DNA of 5,639 nucleotides, from contig JANODG010000086.1 of NCBI GenBank assembly GCA_031412575.1, forward strand, positions 1-5,639, read 5' to 3'. The first letter of the stretch is position 1. Every line of letters begins with the position of its first letter. Below the pieces are notes generated by a model. The model was not told the DNA's origin, searched no databases, and worked only from the letters and a program-made list of their open reading frames with translations. Source of the stretch: JAMLIO01 sp031412575 (GTDB lineage Bacteria > Bdellovibrionota > Bdellovibrionia > Bdellovibrionales > UBA1609). Below, one piece after another: positions 1 through 5,639 of this stretch. A program made the translations under genes and the position numbers.

Positions 1-616
1 CATCGGTGCTGTTGTAGGTCTTTCCATTCTTTTTGGAGTCTGGTTTTTTTTCCACCAACTTGTAAATAATAAATTGAGTATAGGGTACAACAAAGGCTAT
101 CAACCGGATCAGCCTTTGCCTTTCTCTCACAAATTTCACGCGGGAGAACTGCAGTTAGACTGTAAGTACTGTCACGCTTCTGCCGAAGTTTCCAGACACT
201 CAGCCGTTCCAAGCATGAACGTGTGCATGAATTGCCACATCAATTTAAACAAACAAAGCAAATATTTAGACCAATTAAAAGAAGCATATAACTCCGGGGA
301 CTCAGTCTCTTGGGTCAAAGTGCATATGCTTCCAGATCATGTTAAATTTCCTCACGCCAACCACATCAAAGCCGGTAAAGAGTGCTCGACATGTCACGGT
401 CCTGTAGAAACAATGGAAAAAGTTTACCAGTATTCAGACTTATCTATGGGTTGGTGTATCAACTGTCACAGAGAAACGATGGAATCTTCGCACGGAAAAT
501 ATACCGAAGCTTCTAAGTCTTCTGAAGAAGGCGGCATGACCGACTTTTCTGAAGAGCATTCGAAAGATGAAAAATGGGTGCCATCAATCATCAACTGTTC
601 GACCTGTCATTACTAA
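1..616 (+). CDS. actA: Alternative complex III subunit ActA, membrane-anchored pentaheme cytochrome c (5' partial)
   Basis: Periplasmic multiheme electron-transfer subunit of ACIII, taking electrons from the Fe-S clusters of ActB. The reading frame is open from the left edge (first full codon at base 2) and ends at TAA 614-616, giving 204 visible residues. A TTG at 74 could be mistaken for a start, but the in-frame codons before it encode a hydrophobic stretch (IGAVVGLSILFGVWFFF) that is the expected N-terminal membrane anchor, so the true start lies outside the window. Five CXXCH heme-c sites are present: CKYCH (bases 161-175), CMNCH (224-238), CSTCH (383-397), CINCH (455-469) and CSTCH (596-610). 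The last is followed only by Tyr and the stop. Candidate distal ligands lie in FSHKFH (visible residues 41-46) and FPHANH (116-121), and the VHMLPDHVKF stretch is typical of ActA. About 40 Ser/Glu/Lys-rich residues separate hemes 4 and 5. The pentaheme count matches characterised ActA proteins. Only the exact N-terminus is uncertain. Confidence 0.93.
   Translation, partial: IGAVVGLSILFGVWFFFHQLVNNKLSIGYNKGYQPDQPLPFSHKFHAGELQLDCKYCHASAEVSRHSAVPSMNVCMNCHINLNKQSKYLDQLKEAYNSGDSVSWVKVHMLPDHVKFPHANHIKAGKECSTCHGPVETMEKVYQYSDLSMGWCINCHRETMESSHGKYTEASKSSEEGGMTDFSEEHSKDEKWVPSIINCSTCHY
2..55 (+). other. N-terminal transmembrane anchor of ActA
   Basis: In frame with the cytochrome, these codons encode an uninterrupted run of Ile, Gly, Ala, Val, Leu, Phe and Trp, ending before HQLVNNK. 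This is long enough for most of one membrane helix. It shows that the gene begins upstream of the window and that the cytochrome is tethered to the membrane, as in other ACIII ActA subunits. It could instead be an uncleaved or cleaved signal peptide core; no signal-peptidase site is evident. Confidence 0.75.
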
Positions 617-655
617 ATAAAAACTTTAATTTTTAAATTGAATCGAGGATCAAGA
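617..655 (+). promoter_or_regulatory. actA-actB intergenic gap with the actB ribosome-binding site
   Basis: This 39-base AT-rich spacer is the only non-coding stretch in the window. GAGGA at 645-649 sits six bases before ATG 656, an ideal Shine-Dalgarno spacing. It therefore decides the actB start in favour of ATG 656 over an in-frame TTG at 638, which lies upstream of this site. A short AATTT/AAATT inverted repeat near 628-639 is made only of A-T pairs and is not a credible terminator. No convincing promoter is seen, consistent with read-through from actA. Confidence 0.75.
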
Positions 656-3600
656 ATGCAAAAAGATATCAACGATACGAGTAGTCCTAAATATTGGCTT
701 AGCTTAGAGCAGTGGCGAAACGATGATGGATTCAAAGAACTTGCTCAACGTGAGTTTTTAGAATCGCCACTCGCTGAAGACAACGTTTCTCCGGCCGGGG
801 GCTGGGCTCGTCGTGAATTTTTAAAACTCATGGGAGCAAGCTTAGCTTTAAGCACTTTCGGTTGTGTACGACGTCCCGTTGAAAAAATTGTTCCTTACGC
901 AAAGGCTCCAAAAAATATTATTCCCGGACTTCCAAATTATTACGCCTCCACATTTATTGATGGAACGGACATCGTTGGAACAGTTGTTCGTACACGTGAA
1001 GGGCGCCCGATCAAAATCGAAGGTAATGAATTTTACCCTGGATCAGGCGAAGCTTTATCAGCCAGAGGACAAGCTCAGGTTTTAAGTCTTTACGATCCGG
1101 ATCGCTTAACAGGGCCAATTCAAAATTTAGTCAATGCTAAACGAACGAACAAAGATACGATTAAAACGAATTGGGATAAAGTCACAGCAGCGTTAAAATC
1201 TGCAAGTGATGCTGGTGGAGTTTACGTGTTGTCCTCTTCAAACCCATCGCCGACTTCAAGAAGTATTATAGAAAAGTTTGTAGCACAATCCAAAGGTCAA
1301 TACTTTGAATACGATGCTCTAGACACGTCTTCGTTTAAAAACAGTCAAGAGCGTATTGCAGGATCTGCAGTAGTTCCTTCCTATGATTTTTCTGTGGCTG
1401 ATGTGGTTGTCGGTATCGATAGCGATTACTTAGGTACAGCTACCGGTTCGCAAGCCAACCAAAGAGCATTTGCTAAACGCAGAGATCCAAATTCAAAAAT
1501 GAATTATGTTGTTCAGTTCGAATCCATGATGACCTTAACAGGCATGAATGCGGATGAAAGGTTTGCGATCAAACCTAGCGAGCAACTAGCTATTGCAATG
1601 AAACTTGCCGAATTAGTTTGTCAAAAATTAAATGCAAGTTTTCCTATTCCATGGCGTGAAATATTTGGTTCATTCACCGAAACTCTAAATGCTTTAAGTT
1701 TTAAAGTCGATTTCTTAGAAAAGTTAGCTGAAAAGCTTGTAAGTAGCAAAGGTAGATCTTTAGTGACAACGGGAACAGAAACTTCCATGTCCTTTAATCA
1801 ATCTTCACTTTTTGATGTTGTTCAGTTTATCAATGGTGTTTTAGGAAATGATGGAAAGTCGGTAAAATATAATGAATCTGTTGCATCAGCTCGCGGGTCT
1901 ATACAATCGGTTCAAAATTTAATTCAATTGATGAACGATGGCCAAGTTAAAACTTTAATCATTCATAATTCAAACCCGCTTTACACTTTACCTGAATCAT
2001 CTGGTTTTAGAGCCGCATTGGCTAAAGTAAAAACTGTTTTTTATACTGGTGACCGTATCGATGAAACTGGTTTTGGAAGTGATTATGTGATCCCAGATCA
2101 TCACGCTTTAGAAAAATGGATGGATGTAGAAGCTGTCACAGGAATTTTAAGCTTGATGCAGCCAACGATTCAACCTTTGTATGATACTCAAGCCTTTGAA
2201 GATGTACTGCTGAAAGTTATGGGTTCGTCTTTAGATTGGTTTAACACTTTAAAGTCTTCAACATTAAGTAAAGTTGGGGGCACGGAAAAAGCTTGGACTA
2301 GCTTTTTACAAAAAGGTGTATCAGGAACTTTAGATTCATCGGCTAAATCATCTCGTTCGTTTTCTGGAAAAGCATTAAATGTAAAACTTGATGAAGCCTT
2401 AGATTATGAATTAGTTCTTTATGCAACTACAGGCATCAAAGACGGAACTTTAGCCAACGTAGGTTGGCTACAAGAATTTCCTGATCCTGTAACTAAAATT
2501 TGTTGGGACAATTATGTTTGTGTCAGCCCAACAACGGCAAGATTAAATTCGATAAAAGAAGGCGACGTTGTATTGCTTTCGGCTTCAGGAGTAGAAATTG
2601 AAGTTCCTATTCATATTCAGCCAGGCTTAAACGATAAAGTTTTGGCATTAGCCTTAGGTTACGGCCGAAAAGGTGCAGGTAAGGTCGCTGACGGAGTTGG
2701 TGTTAACGCTTACCAATTTGCAGTTGTTGAAAAAGATCAAATTGTTTTTGCTGGCATGAATGCAAAAATGAAAAAAACCAGCAAATATGTTCCTCTAGCC
2801 AACGTTCAGGGTCACCATTCTATGGAAGGTCGCCAAATCGTTGTTGAATCTACTTTTAAAGATATTCTAGAAAATCCTCAATCAGGTCAGCATAAACATA
2901 AAGTGTTTTCTCTTTGGTCTGAACATAAGTACAAGGGTCACAAATGGGGAATGTCTATTGATCTAAGCAAGTGTAATGGATGCGGCGCTTGTATGGTGGC
3001 CTGCCAAGCAGAAAATAACATTCCAGTAGTGGGTAAAAGGCACATCCTAAACGGTCGTGAAATGCATTGGATACGTATTGATCGATACTACACAGGCACA
3101 CCTGAAAATCCAGATGTTGTGTTTCAACCGGTCACATGTATGCATTGTGATAACGCTCCTTGCGAAACAGTTTGTCCGGTGCTTGCGACCGTGCACTCCG
3201 ACGAGGGTACAAACGACATGGCTTACAACCGCTGTGTCGGAACACGATATTGCGCCAACAACTGTCCTTATAAAGTCAGAAGATTTAACTGGTTTAATTA
3301 TTCCAAAGTTCAAAGCCCATTAAAAATGGTTTTAAACCCAGAAGTTACAGTTCGGTCTCGTGGGGTCATGGAAAAATGTACTTTCTGCGTTCAAAGAATT
3401 AAAGCTAAAAAAACGGAAGCTAAACTTGCAGATCGTAAACTTCAAGATCAAGAAATCAAAACAGCATGTCAGCAGACTTGTGCGGCTGAAGCGATTGTTT
3501 TTGGTGATTTGAACGATTCAAGTTCTGAAGTGACTAAAAATCAACGCGCTTTAAGATCTTATGCTTTACTTGAAGAATTGGCTGTCATGCCTGCTGTGAA

Positions 3601-3841
3601 ATACATGGCGAAAGTTAGAAATGTGAGTCAGTTAAAATCTCACGGTGGCGATGATAGTCATGCCGCCGGACACGGTGGAAGCCAGTCTCATGGCAAAGAT
3701 GCAGATAAATCTGAAGGCAAAGCTCATGGCACTGAAAAGGGTCACGGCAGCAATCATAATGAAATGAATAAAAGTGATTTTGATGGATTAAAAAAAGAAA
3801 TTGGACTCGGCAATGAGTCTAGAGACGCGGCAGGTAGTTAA
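656..3841 (+). CDS. actB: Alternative complex III subunit ActB, fused molybdopterin-oxidoreductase-like and Fe-S protein
   Basis: Large periplasmic subunit that carries electrons from the quinol site in ActC to the hemes of ActA. It has 1061 residues from ATG 656 (good Shine-Dalgarno). Residues 1-70 form an extended Tat region: YWLSLEQW, then RREFLK at 52-57, a hydrophobic run and Cys70. Residues ~75-755 resemble a molybdopterin oxidoreductase domain with family stretches such as SARGQAQVLSLYDPDR (135-150), TGMNADERF, NPLYTLP (440-446) and PDHHALEKW. This part holds only Cys70, 322, 616 and 622, so it has no N-terminal cluster motif or evident Mo ligand, as is normal for ActB. Residues ~759-950 form a four-cluster ferredoxin domain with 15 cysteines: C773/776/779/783, C828/831/836/840, C860/866/870 and C908/911/938/942. 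The three-cysteine group has Thr863 where a fourth Cys would sit, fitting three [4Fe-4S] plus one [3Fe-4S]. A His/Gly-rich tail (996-1034) ends the protein. The stop overlaps the actC start by one base. Confidence 0.96.
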   Translation: MQKDINDTSSPKYWLSLEQWRNDDGFKELAQREFLESPLAEDNVSPAGGWARREFLKLMGASLALSTFGCVRRPVEKIVPYAKAPKNIIPGLPNYYASTFIDGTDIVGTVVRTREGRPIKIEGNEFYPGSGEALSARGQAQVLSLYDPDRLTGPIQNLVNAKRTNKDTIKTNWDKVTAALKSASDAGGVYVLSSSNPSPTSRSIIEKFVAQSKGQYFEYDALDTSSFKNSQERIAGSAVVPSYDFSVADVVVGIDSDYLGTATGSQANQRAFAKRRDPNSKMNYVVQFESMMTLTGMNADERFAIKPSEQLAIAMKLAELVCQKLNASFPIPWREIFGSFTETLNALSFKVDFLEKLAEKLVSSKGRSLVTTGTETSMSFNQSSLFDVVQFINGVLGNDGKSVKYNESVASARGSIQSVQNLIQLMNDGQVKTLIIHNSNPLYTLPESSGFRAALAKVKTVFYTGDRIDETGFGSDYVIPDHHALEKWMDVEAVTGILSLMQPTIQPLYDTQAFEDVLLKVMGSSLDWFNTLKSSTLSKVGGTEKAWTSFLQKGVSGTLDSSAKSSRSFSGKALNVKLDEALDYELVLYATTGIKDGTLANVGWLQEFPDPVTKICWDNYVCVSPTTARLNSIKEGDVVLLSASGVEIEVPIHIQPGLNDKVLALALGYGRKGAGKVADGVGVNAYQFAVVEKDQIVFAGMNAKMKKTSKYVPLANVQGHHSMEGRQIVVESTFKDILENPQSGQHKHKVFSLWSEHKYKGHKWGMSIDLSKCNGCGACMVACQAENNIPVVGKRHILNGREMHWIRIDRYYTGTPENPDVVFQPVTCMHCDNAPCETVCPVLATVHSDEGTNDMAYNRCVGTRYCANNCPYKVRRFNWFNYSKVQSPLKMVLNPEVTVRSRGVMEKCTFCVQRIKAKKTEAKLADRKLQDQEIKTACQQTCAAEAIVFGDLNDSSSEVTKNQRALRSYALLEELAVMPAVKYMAKVRNVSQLKSHGGDDSHAAGHGGSQSHGKDADKSEGKAHGTEKGHGSNHNEMNKSDFDGLKKEIGLGNESRDAAGS
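809..868 (+). other. Twin-arginine (Tat) signal of ActB with adjacent cysteine
   Basis: Bases 809-826 encode RREFLK, a strong match to the Tat consensus RRxFLK. It is followed by LMGASLALSTFG and Cys70 (bases 863-865). The signal sits about 50 residues from the start, after a conserved YWLSLEQW-containing leader, which is the extended-Tat arrangement known for this MoCo/Fe-S family. The residues before Cys70 (T-F-G) are a poor lipobox, so lipidation is possible but not supported. Tat export fits a protein that must fold around Fe-S clusters in the cytoplasm before crossing the membrane. Confidence 0.85.
2930..3505 (+). other. Four-cluster ferredoxin-type domain of ActB
   Basis: This segment encodes residues ~759-950 of ActB. 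The cysteine groups are CNGCGACMVAC, CMHCDNAPCETVC, CVGTRYCANNC, and CTFC paired with CQQTC. The spacing follows the DmsB/NrfC/PsrB electron-transfer subunit pattern. In the third group the position usually filled by Cys is Thr (C-V-G-T), predicting a [3Fe-4S] rather than a [4Fe-4S] cluster, in line with biochemical data for ACIII from other bacteria. Cluster assignments are inferred from motif spacing. Confidence 0.9.
3641..3757 (+). repeat. Histidine/glycine-rich C-terminal tail of ActB
   Basis: Seven histidines occur in 39 residues (ActB positions 996, 1002, 1006, 1012, 1024, 1030 and 1034), mostly as HG pairs separated by Ser, Asp, Lys and Glu. The spacing H-x5-H-x3-H occurs twice, offset by 28 residues, so the tail is an imperfect repeat. 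It lies beyond the Fe-S domain, is probably disordered, and would be on the periplasmic side. Metal binding is a possibility only. Confidence 0.6.
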
Positions 3842-3845
3842 TGGA
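3832..3845 (+). promoter_or_regulatory. actB/actC stop-start overlap (TAATG) with weak RBS
   Basis: The actB stop TAA (3839-3841) shares its last A with the actC ATG (3841-3843). AGG at 3832-3834 is a modest Shine-Dalgarno six bases upstream of the ATG. This arrangement is typical of termination-reinitiation coupling, which would keep ActB and ActC in matched amounts. Confidence 0.75.
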
Positions 3846-5214
3846 AAATTTTAGAAAGCCACTTGTACATGGTAACAAATCATTAAAAGACGTGACTGAC
3901 GACATTGCTTCGCTTGTTGAAACTCCGCCGGGAATAGGCTGGTTAACGATGATCTTGGGATCATCTTCAGTATTTTTATTTTATATCGTAGTTATTGGTA
4001 TCATCGTCGGCACCGGTATGGGTCTGATGGGTGTTAACCATCCTGTGGGATGGGGAACAGACATTGTGACTTTCGTATTCTGGGTTGGTATTGGTCACGC
4101 GGGTACTTTAATTTCTGCGGTGTTATATTTATTTAGACAAAAATGGCGAACTTCGATCGCAAGGTCTGCAGAAGCCATGACGGTCTTTGCTGTTGCTACA
4201 GCAGGAATATTCCCGATCATTCACACGGGTCGCCCTTGGCTTGCGTTTTGGTTATTTCCTTACCCTAACCAACGTGGTCCTTTATGGGTGAACTTTAGAT
4301 CACCTCTGGTTTGGGACGTATTTGCGATTTCCACTTACGCTATTGTTTCTATAACGTTTTGGTATGTTGGGATGGTTCCAGATTTAGCCACGCTAAGAGA
4401 CCGCGCAAAGGGTTTTAGACGCTTAATTTACGGAGTATTTTCTTTAGGTTGGCGTGGTCGCGCTCGCGACTGGAGTCATTACGAAATTGTTTATTTACTT
4501 TTGGCAGGTCTTTCAACACCACTAGTTTTATCGGTCCATAGTATCGTATCATTCGACTTCGCGGTTTCTCAGCTTCCAGGCTGGCACACGACGATCTTCC
4601 CGCCATATTTTGTGGCTGGAGCGATTTTTTCTGGGTTTGCCATGGTTGTAACTTTGATGACTTTGGTTCGTATCGCAATCCCAGAATTTAAAAAGTACAT
4701 CACTCTGGATCACATGGAGTTAATGAACAAAGTCATTATGACCACAGGAATGATCGTTGGTTATGCTTATGGGTCTGAATTTTTTATAGCTTGGTATTCG
4801 GGTTCTAAATATGAAGTTTATGCCTTTACCAACCGAGCGTTTGGTCCTTATTGGTGGTCTTATTGGACGATGATCTCTTGTAACGTTATTATTCCCCAAG
4901 TGTTTTGGATGAAGTGGGCAAGACGCAGTATCCCTGTGATGTTTGTGGTTTCTATTTTTGTAAATATCGGTATGTGGTTCGAACGTTATGTGATCACTGT
5001 AACTTCTTTACACCGTGATTTCTTGCCAGCGAACTGGGGTATGTTTGATATGACCTTTTATGACTTTGGAGTCTTAATTGGTAGTTTTGGTATGTTCTTT
5101 ACGTTATTCTTGCTTTACATCAGGGCTATTCCTGCGATAGCTATAGCAGAGATCAAGCCTGTCTTGAATTTTGGTAAGAATGACCACCACAACGGAGGCT
5201 CTCACCATGGGTAA
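3841..5214 (+). CDS. actC: Alternative complex III subunit ActC, NrfD/PsrC-like membrane protein
   Basis: Integral membrane core subunit (457 residues) of the NrfD/PsrC family, the likely quinol-oxidising subunit that passes electrons to ActB. Ten hydrophobic segments are visible at roughly residues 33-62, 74-98, 110-130, 157-178, 213-235, 252-278, 296-318, 335-355, 363-383 and 405-428, the count expected for ActC. Conserved family stretches are PPGIGW (29-34), WVGIGHAGTLISAVLY (81-96), HTGRPWLAFW (128-137), NQRGPLWVNFRSPLVWDVF (143-161) and the basic loop GWRGRARDWSHYE. His128 and Asp159 are the best candidates for quinol-site or proton-path residues, by analogy with the His and Asp discussed for other ActC proteins. 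The C-terminus is short and His-rich (DHHNGGSHHG). The start is fixed by the one-base overlap with actB, and the gene's last 8 bases overlap actD. The paralogous ActF would be expected downstream; position right after actB and before a DUF3341 gene identifies this copy as ActC. Confidence 0.95.
   Translation: MENFRKPLVHGNKSLKDVTDDIASLVETPPGIGWLTMILGSSSVFLFYIVVIGIIVGTGMGLMGVNHPVGWGTDIVTFVFWVGIGHAGTLISAVLYLFRQKWRTSIARSAEAMTVFAVATAGIFPIIHTGRPWLAFWLFPYPNQRGPLWVNFRSPLVWDVFAISTYAIVSITFWYVGMVPDLATLRDRAKGFRRLIYGVFSLGWRGRARDWSHYEIVYLLLAGLSTPLVLSVHSIVSFDFAVSQLPGWHTTIFPPYFVAGAIFSGFAMVVTLMTLVRIAIPEFKKYITLDHMELMNKVIMTTGMIVGYAYGSEFFIAWYSGSKYEVYAFTNRAFGPYWWSYWTMISCNVIIPQVFWMKWARRSIPVMFVVSIFVNIGMWFERYVITVTSLHRDFLPANWGMFDMTFYDFGVLIGSFGMFFTLFLLYIRAIPAIAIAEIKPVLNFGKNDHHNGGSHHG
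5194..5209 (+). promoter_or_regulatory. actD ribosome-binding site and start inside the actC end
   Basis: GGAGG at 5194-5198 is a perfect core Shine-Dalgarno, eight bases before ATG 5207-5209. Both lie within the last codons of actC, where the same bases also encode the Gly-Gly of its His-rich tail. The 8-base overlap of actC and actD supports coupled translation. Confidence 0.85.
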
Positions 5215-5639
5215 AACAGGCGGGGTAATGGGCATTTGGTTGACTGAAGAGTCAATTTTAAATGTTGCTGAAAAAGTTAAAAAAGCTGGGTACACCAGCT
5301 TTGATGCCATAACACCTTATCCGGTTCATGGTATGGAGGACGCATGTGGTATAAAACGATCTTGGATTCCTTGGGTGACTTTCTTTGCCGGGTTGACGGG
5401 CTGTCTCTTTGGTCTTTGGTTTACTTGGTGGACGTCTGCTGTCAATTGGCCTATTAACGTTGGCGGCAAGCCGATGTGGTCTTTGCCTGCTTTTGTTCCT
5501 GTAATCTTTGAATTAACAATTTTATTCGCAGCACTCGCAAGTGTGGGAACAATGTTCGCGGCATGTGGTTTACCAAAAGTAGATCCACCTGTTGTTGACC
5601 CCGATCTTACAAGTCACAAATTCGGTCTTATTATCTATG
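5207..5639 (+). CDS. actD: Alternative complex III subunit ActD, DUF3341 membrane protein (3' partial)
   Basis: Small membrane subunit of ACIII that carries no cofactor in known complexes and packs against the membrane core. From ATG 5207, set by GGAGG 5194-5198, 144 residues are readable before the window ends one base into the next codon. Seen directly: an N-terminal soluble part with the family signature DAITPYPVHGME (residues 33-44), a first hydrophobic segment near 52-75 (IPWVTFFAGLTGCLFGLWF), a WPINVGGKP loop, and a second near 93-120 (FVPVIFELTILFAAL). It ends in CGLPKVDPPVVDPDLTSHKF. Two membrane helices and the YPVHG motif fit DUF3341/ActD. Family members are usually about 170-200 residues, so roughly the last fifth is missing here. 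The frame is intact to the edge with no sign of disruption. Its place straight after actC agrees with the standard actABCDEF order. Confidence 0.92.
   Translation, partial: MGKTGGVMGIWLTEESILNVAEKVKKAGYTSFDAITPYPVHGMEDACGIKRSWIPWVTFFAGLTGCLFGLWFTWWTSAVNWPINVGGKPMWSLPAFVPVIFELTILFAALASVGTMFAACGLPKVDPPVVDPDLTSHKFGLIIY

Noticed and set aside
74..616. actA starting at TTG 74
   Set aside because: The frame is open upstream to the window edge and encodes a membrane helix expected in ActA, so the TTG is an internal Leu codon.
617..645. Possible terminator between actA and actB
   Set aside because: The only inverted repeat (AATTT/AAATT) is short, has no G-C pairs and lacks a stable stem; the operon context also argues against termination here.
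864..1085. Plus-strand open frame of 73 codons inside actB
   Set aside because: It lies wholly within the conserved actB frame, has no RBS of note and its product resembles nothing known; it is a shadow frame.
3047..3323. Two 88-codon open frames on opposite strands over the ActB Fe-S region
   Set aside because: Both overlap the cysteine-motif coding region, whose protein conservation explains the sequence. Neither product has domain-like features.
4415..4678. Minus-strand open frame of 87 codons inside actC
   Set aside because: It is antisense to well-conserved membrane segments of ActC, and no promoter, RBS or recognisable product supports it.
5104..5310. Minus-strand open frame of 68 codons across the actC-actD junction
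   Set aside because: The plus strand here carries the actC end, a perfect GGAGG and the actD start, so the antisense frame is chance.

Overview
The window lies inside a single plus-strand operon for alternative complex III (ACIII), the membrane-bound quinol oxidoreductase that replaces the cytochrome bc1 complex in many bacteria. The order is actA (pentaheme cytochrome c, 5' end outside the window), actB (fused molybdopterin-oxidoreductase-like and iron-sulfur protein), actC (NrfD-like integral membrane protein) and actD (DUF3341 membrane protein, 3' end outside the window). This is the usual start of an actABCDEF cluster. actE, actF and possibly a terminal oxidase cluster would be expected just downstream, but that is inference.

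Layout: 1-616 actA, in frame to the window's left edge and encoding a membrane helix ahead of five CXXCH heme sites. 617-655 is a short AT-rich gap with a good Shine-Dalgarno sequence. 656-3841 is actB, with a Tat signal, a domain lacking molybdenum and N-terminal cluster ligands, an Fe-S domain with 15 cysteines, and a His/Gly-rich tail. 3841-5214 is actC, whose start shares one base with the actB stop. 5207-5639 is actD, whose start overlaps the actC end by 8 bases. Tight spacing and overlaps indicate one transcript with translational coupling. No promoter, terminator, RNA gene, mobile element, repeat array or CRISPR is visible.

How they work together (established for the family, applied here by homology): ActC, with ActF, forms the membrane core where menaquinol or ubiquinol is oxidised. 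Electrons pass to the Fe-S clusters of ActB, then to the hemes of ActA (and ActE), and on to a soluble cytochrome c or directly to a cytochrome c oxidase. ActD is a small membrane subunit packed beside the core.

Organism: an aerobically respiring Gram-negative bacterium. GC looks to be around 40-43% (judged by eye). Clear GGAGG/GAGGA ribosome-binding sites argue against Bacteroidota, and the short pentaheme ActA with a Tat-type ActB would fit a low-GC member of the former Deltaproteobacteria, for example a Bdellovibrio-like lineage. This taxonomic guess is weak. The gene set is a known system. The oddest details are the histidine-rich C-terminal tails on ActB and ActC and the serine/acid-rich spacer before the last heme of ActA.
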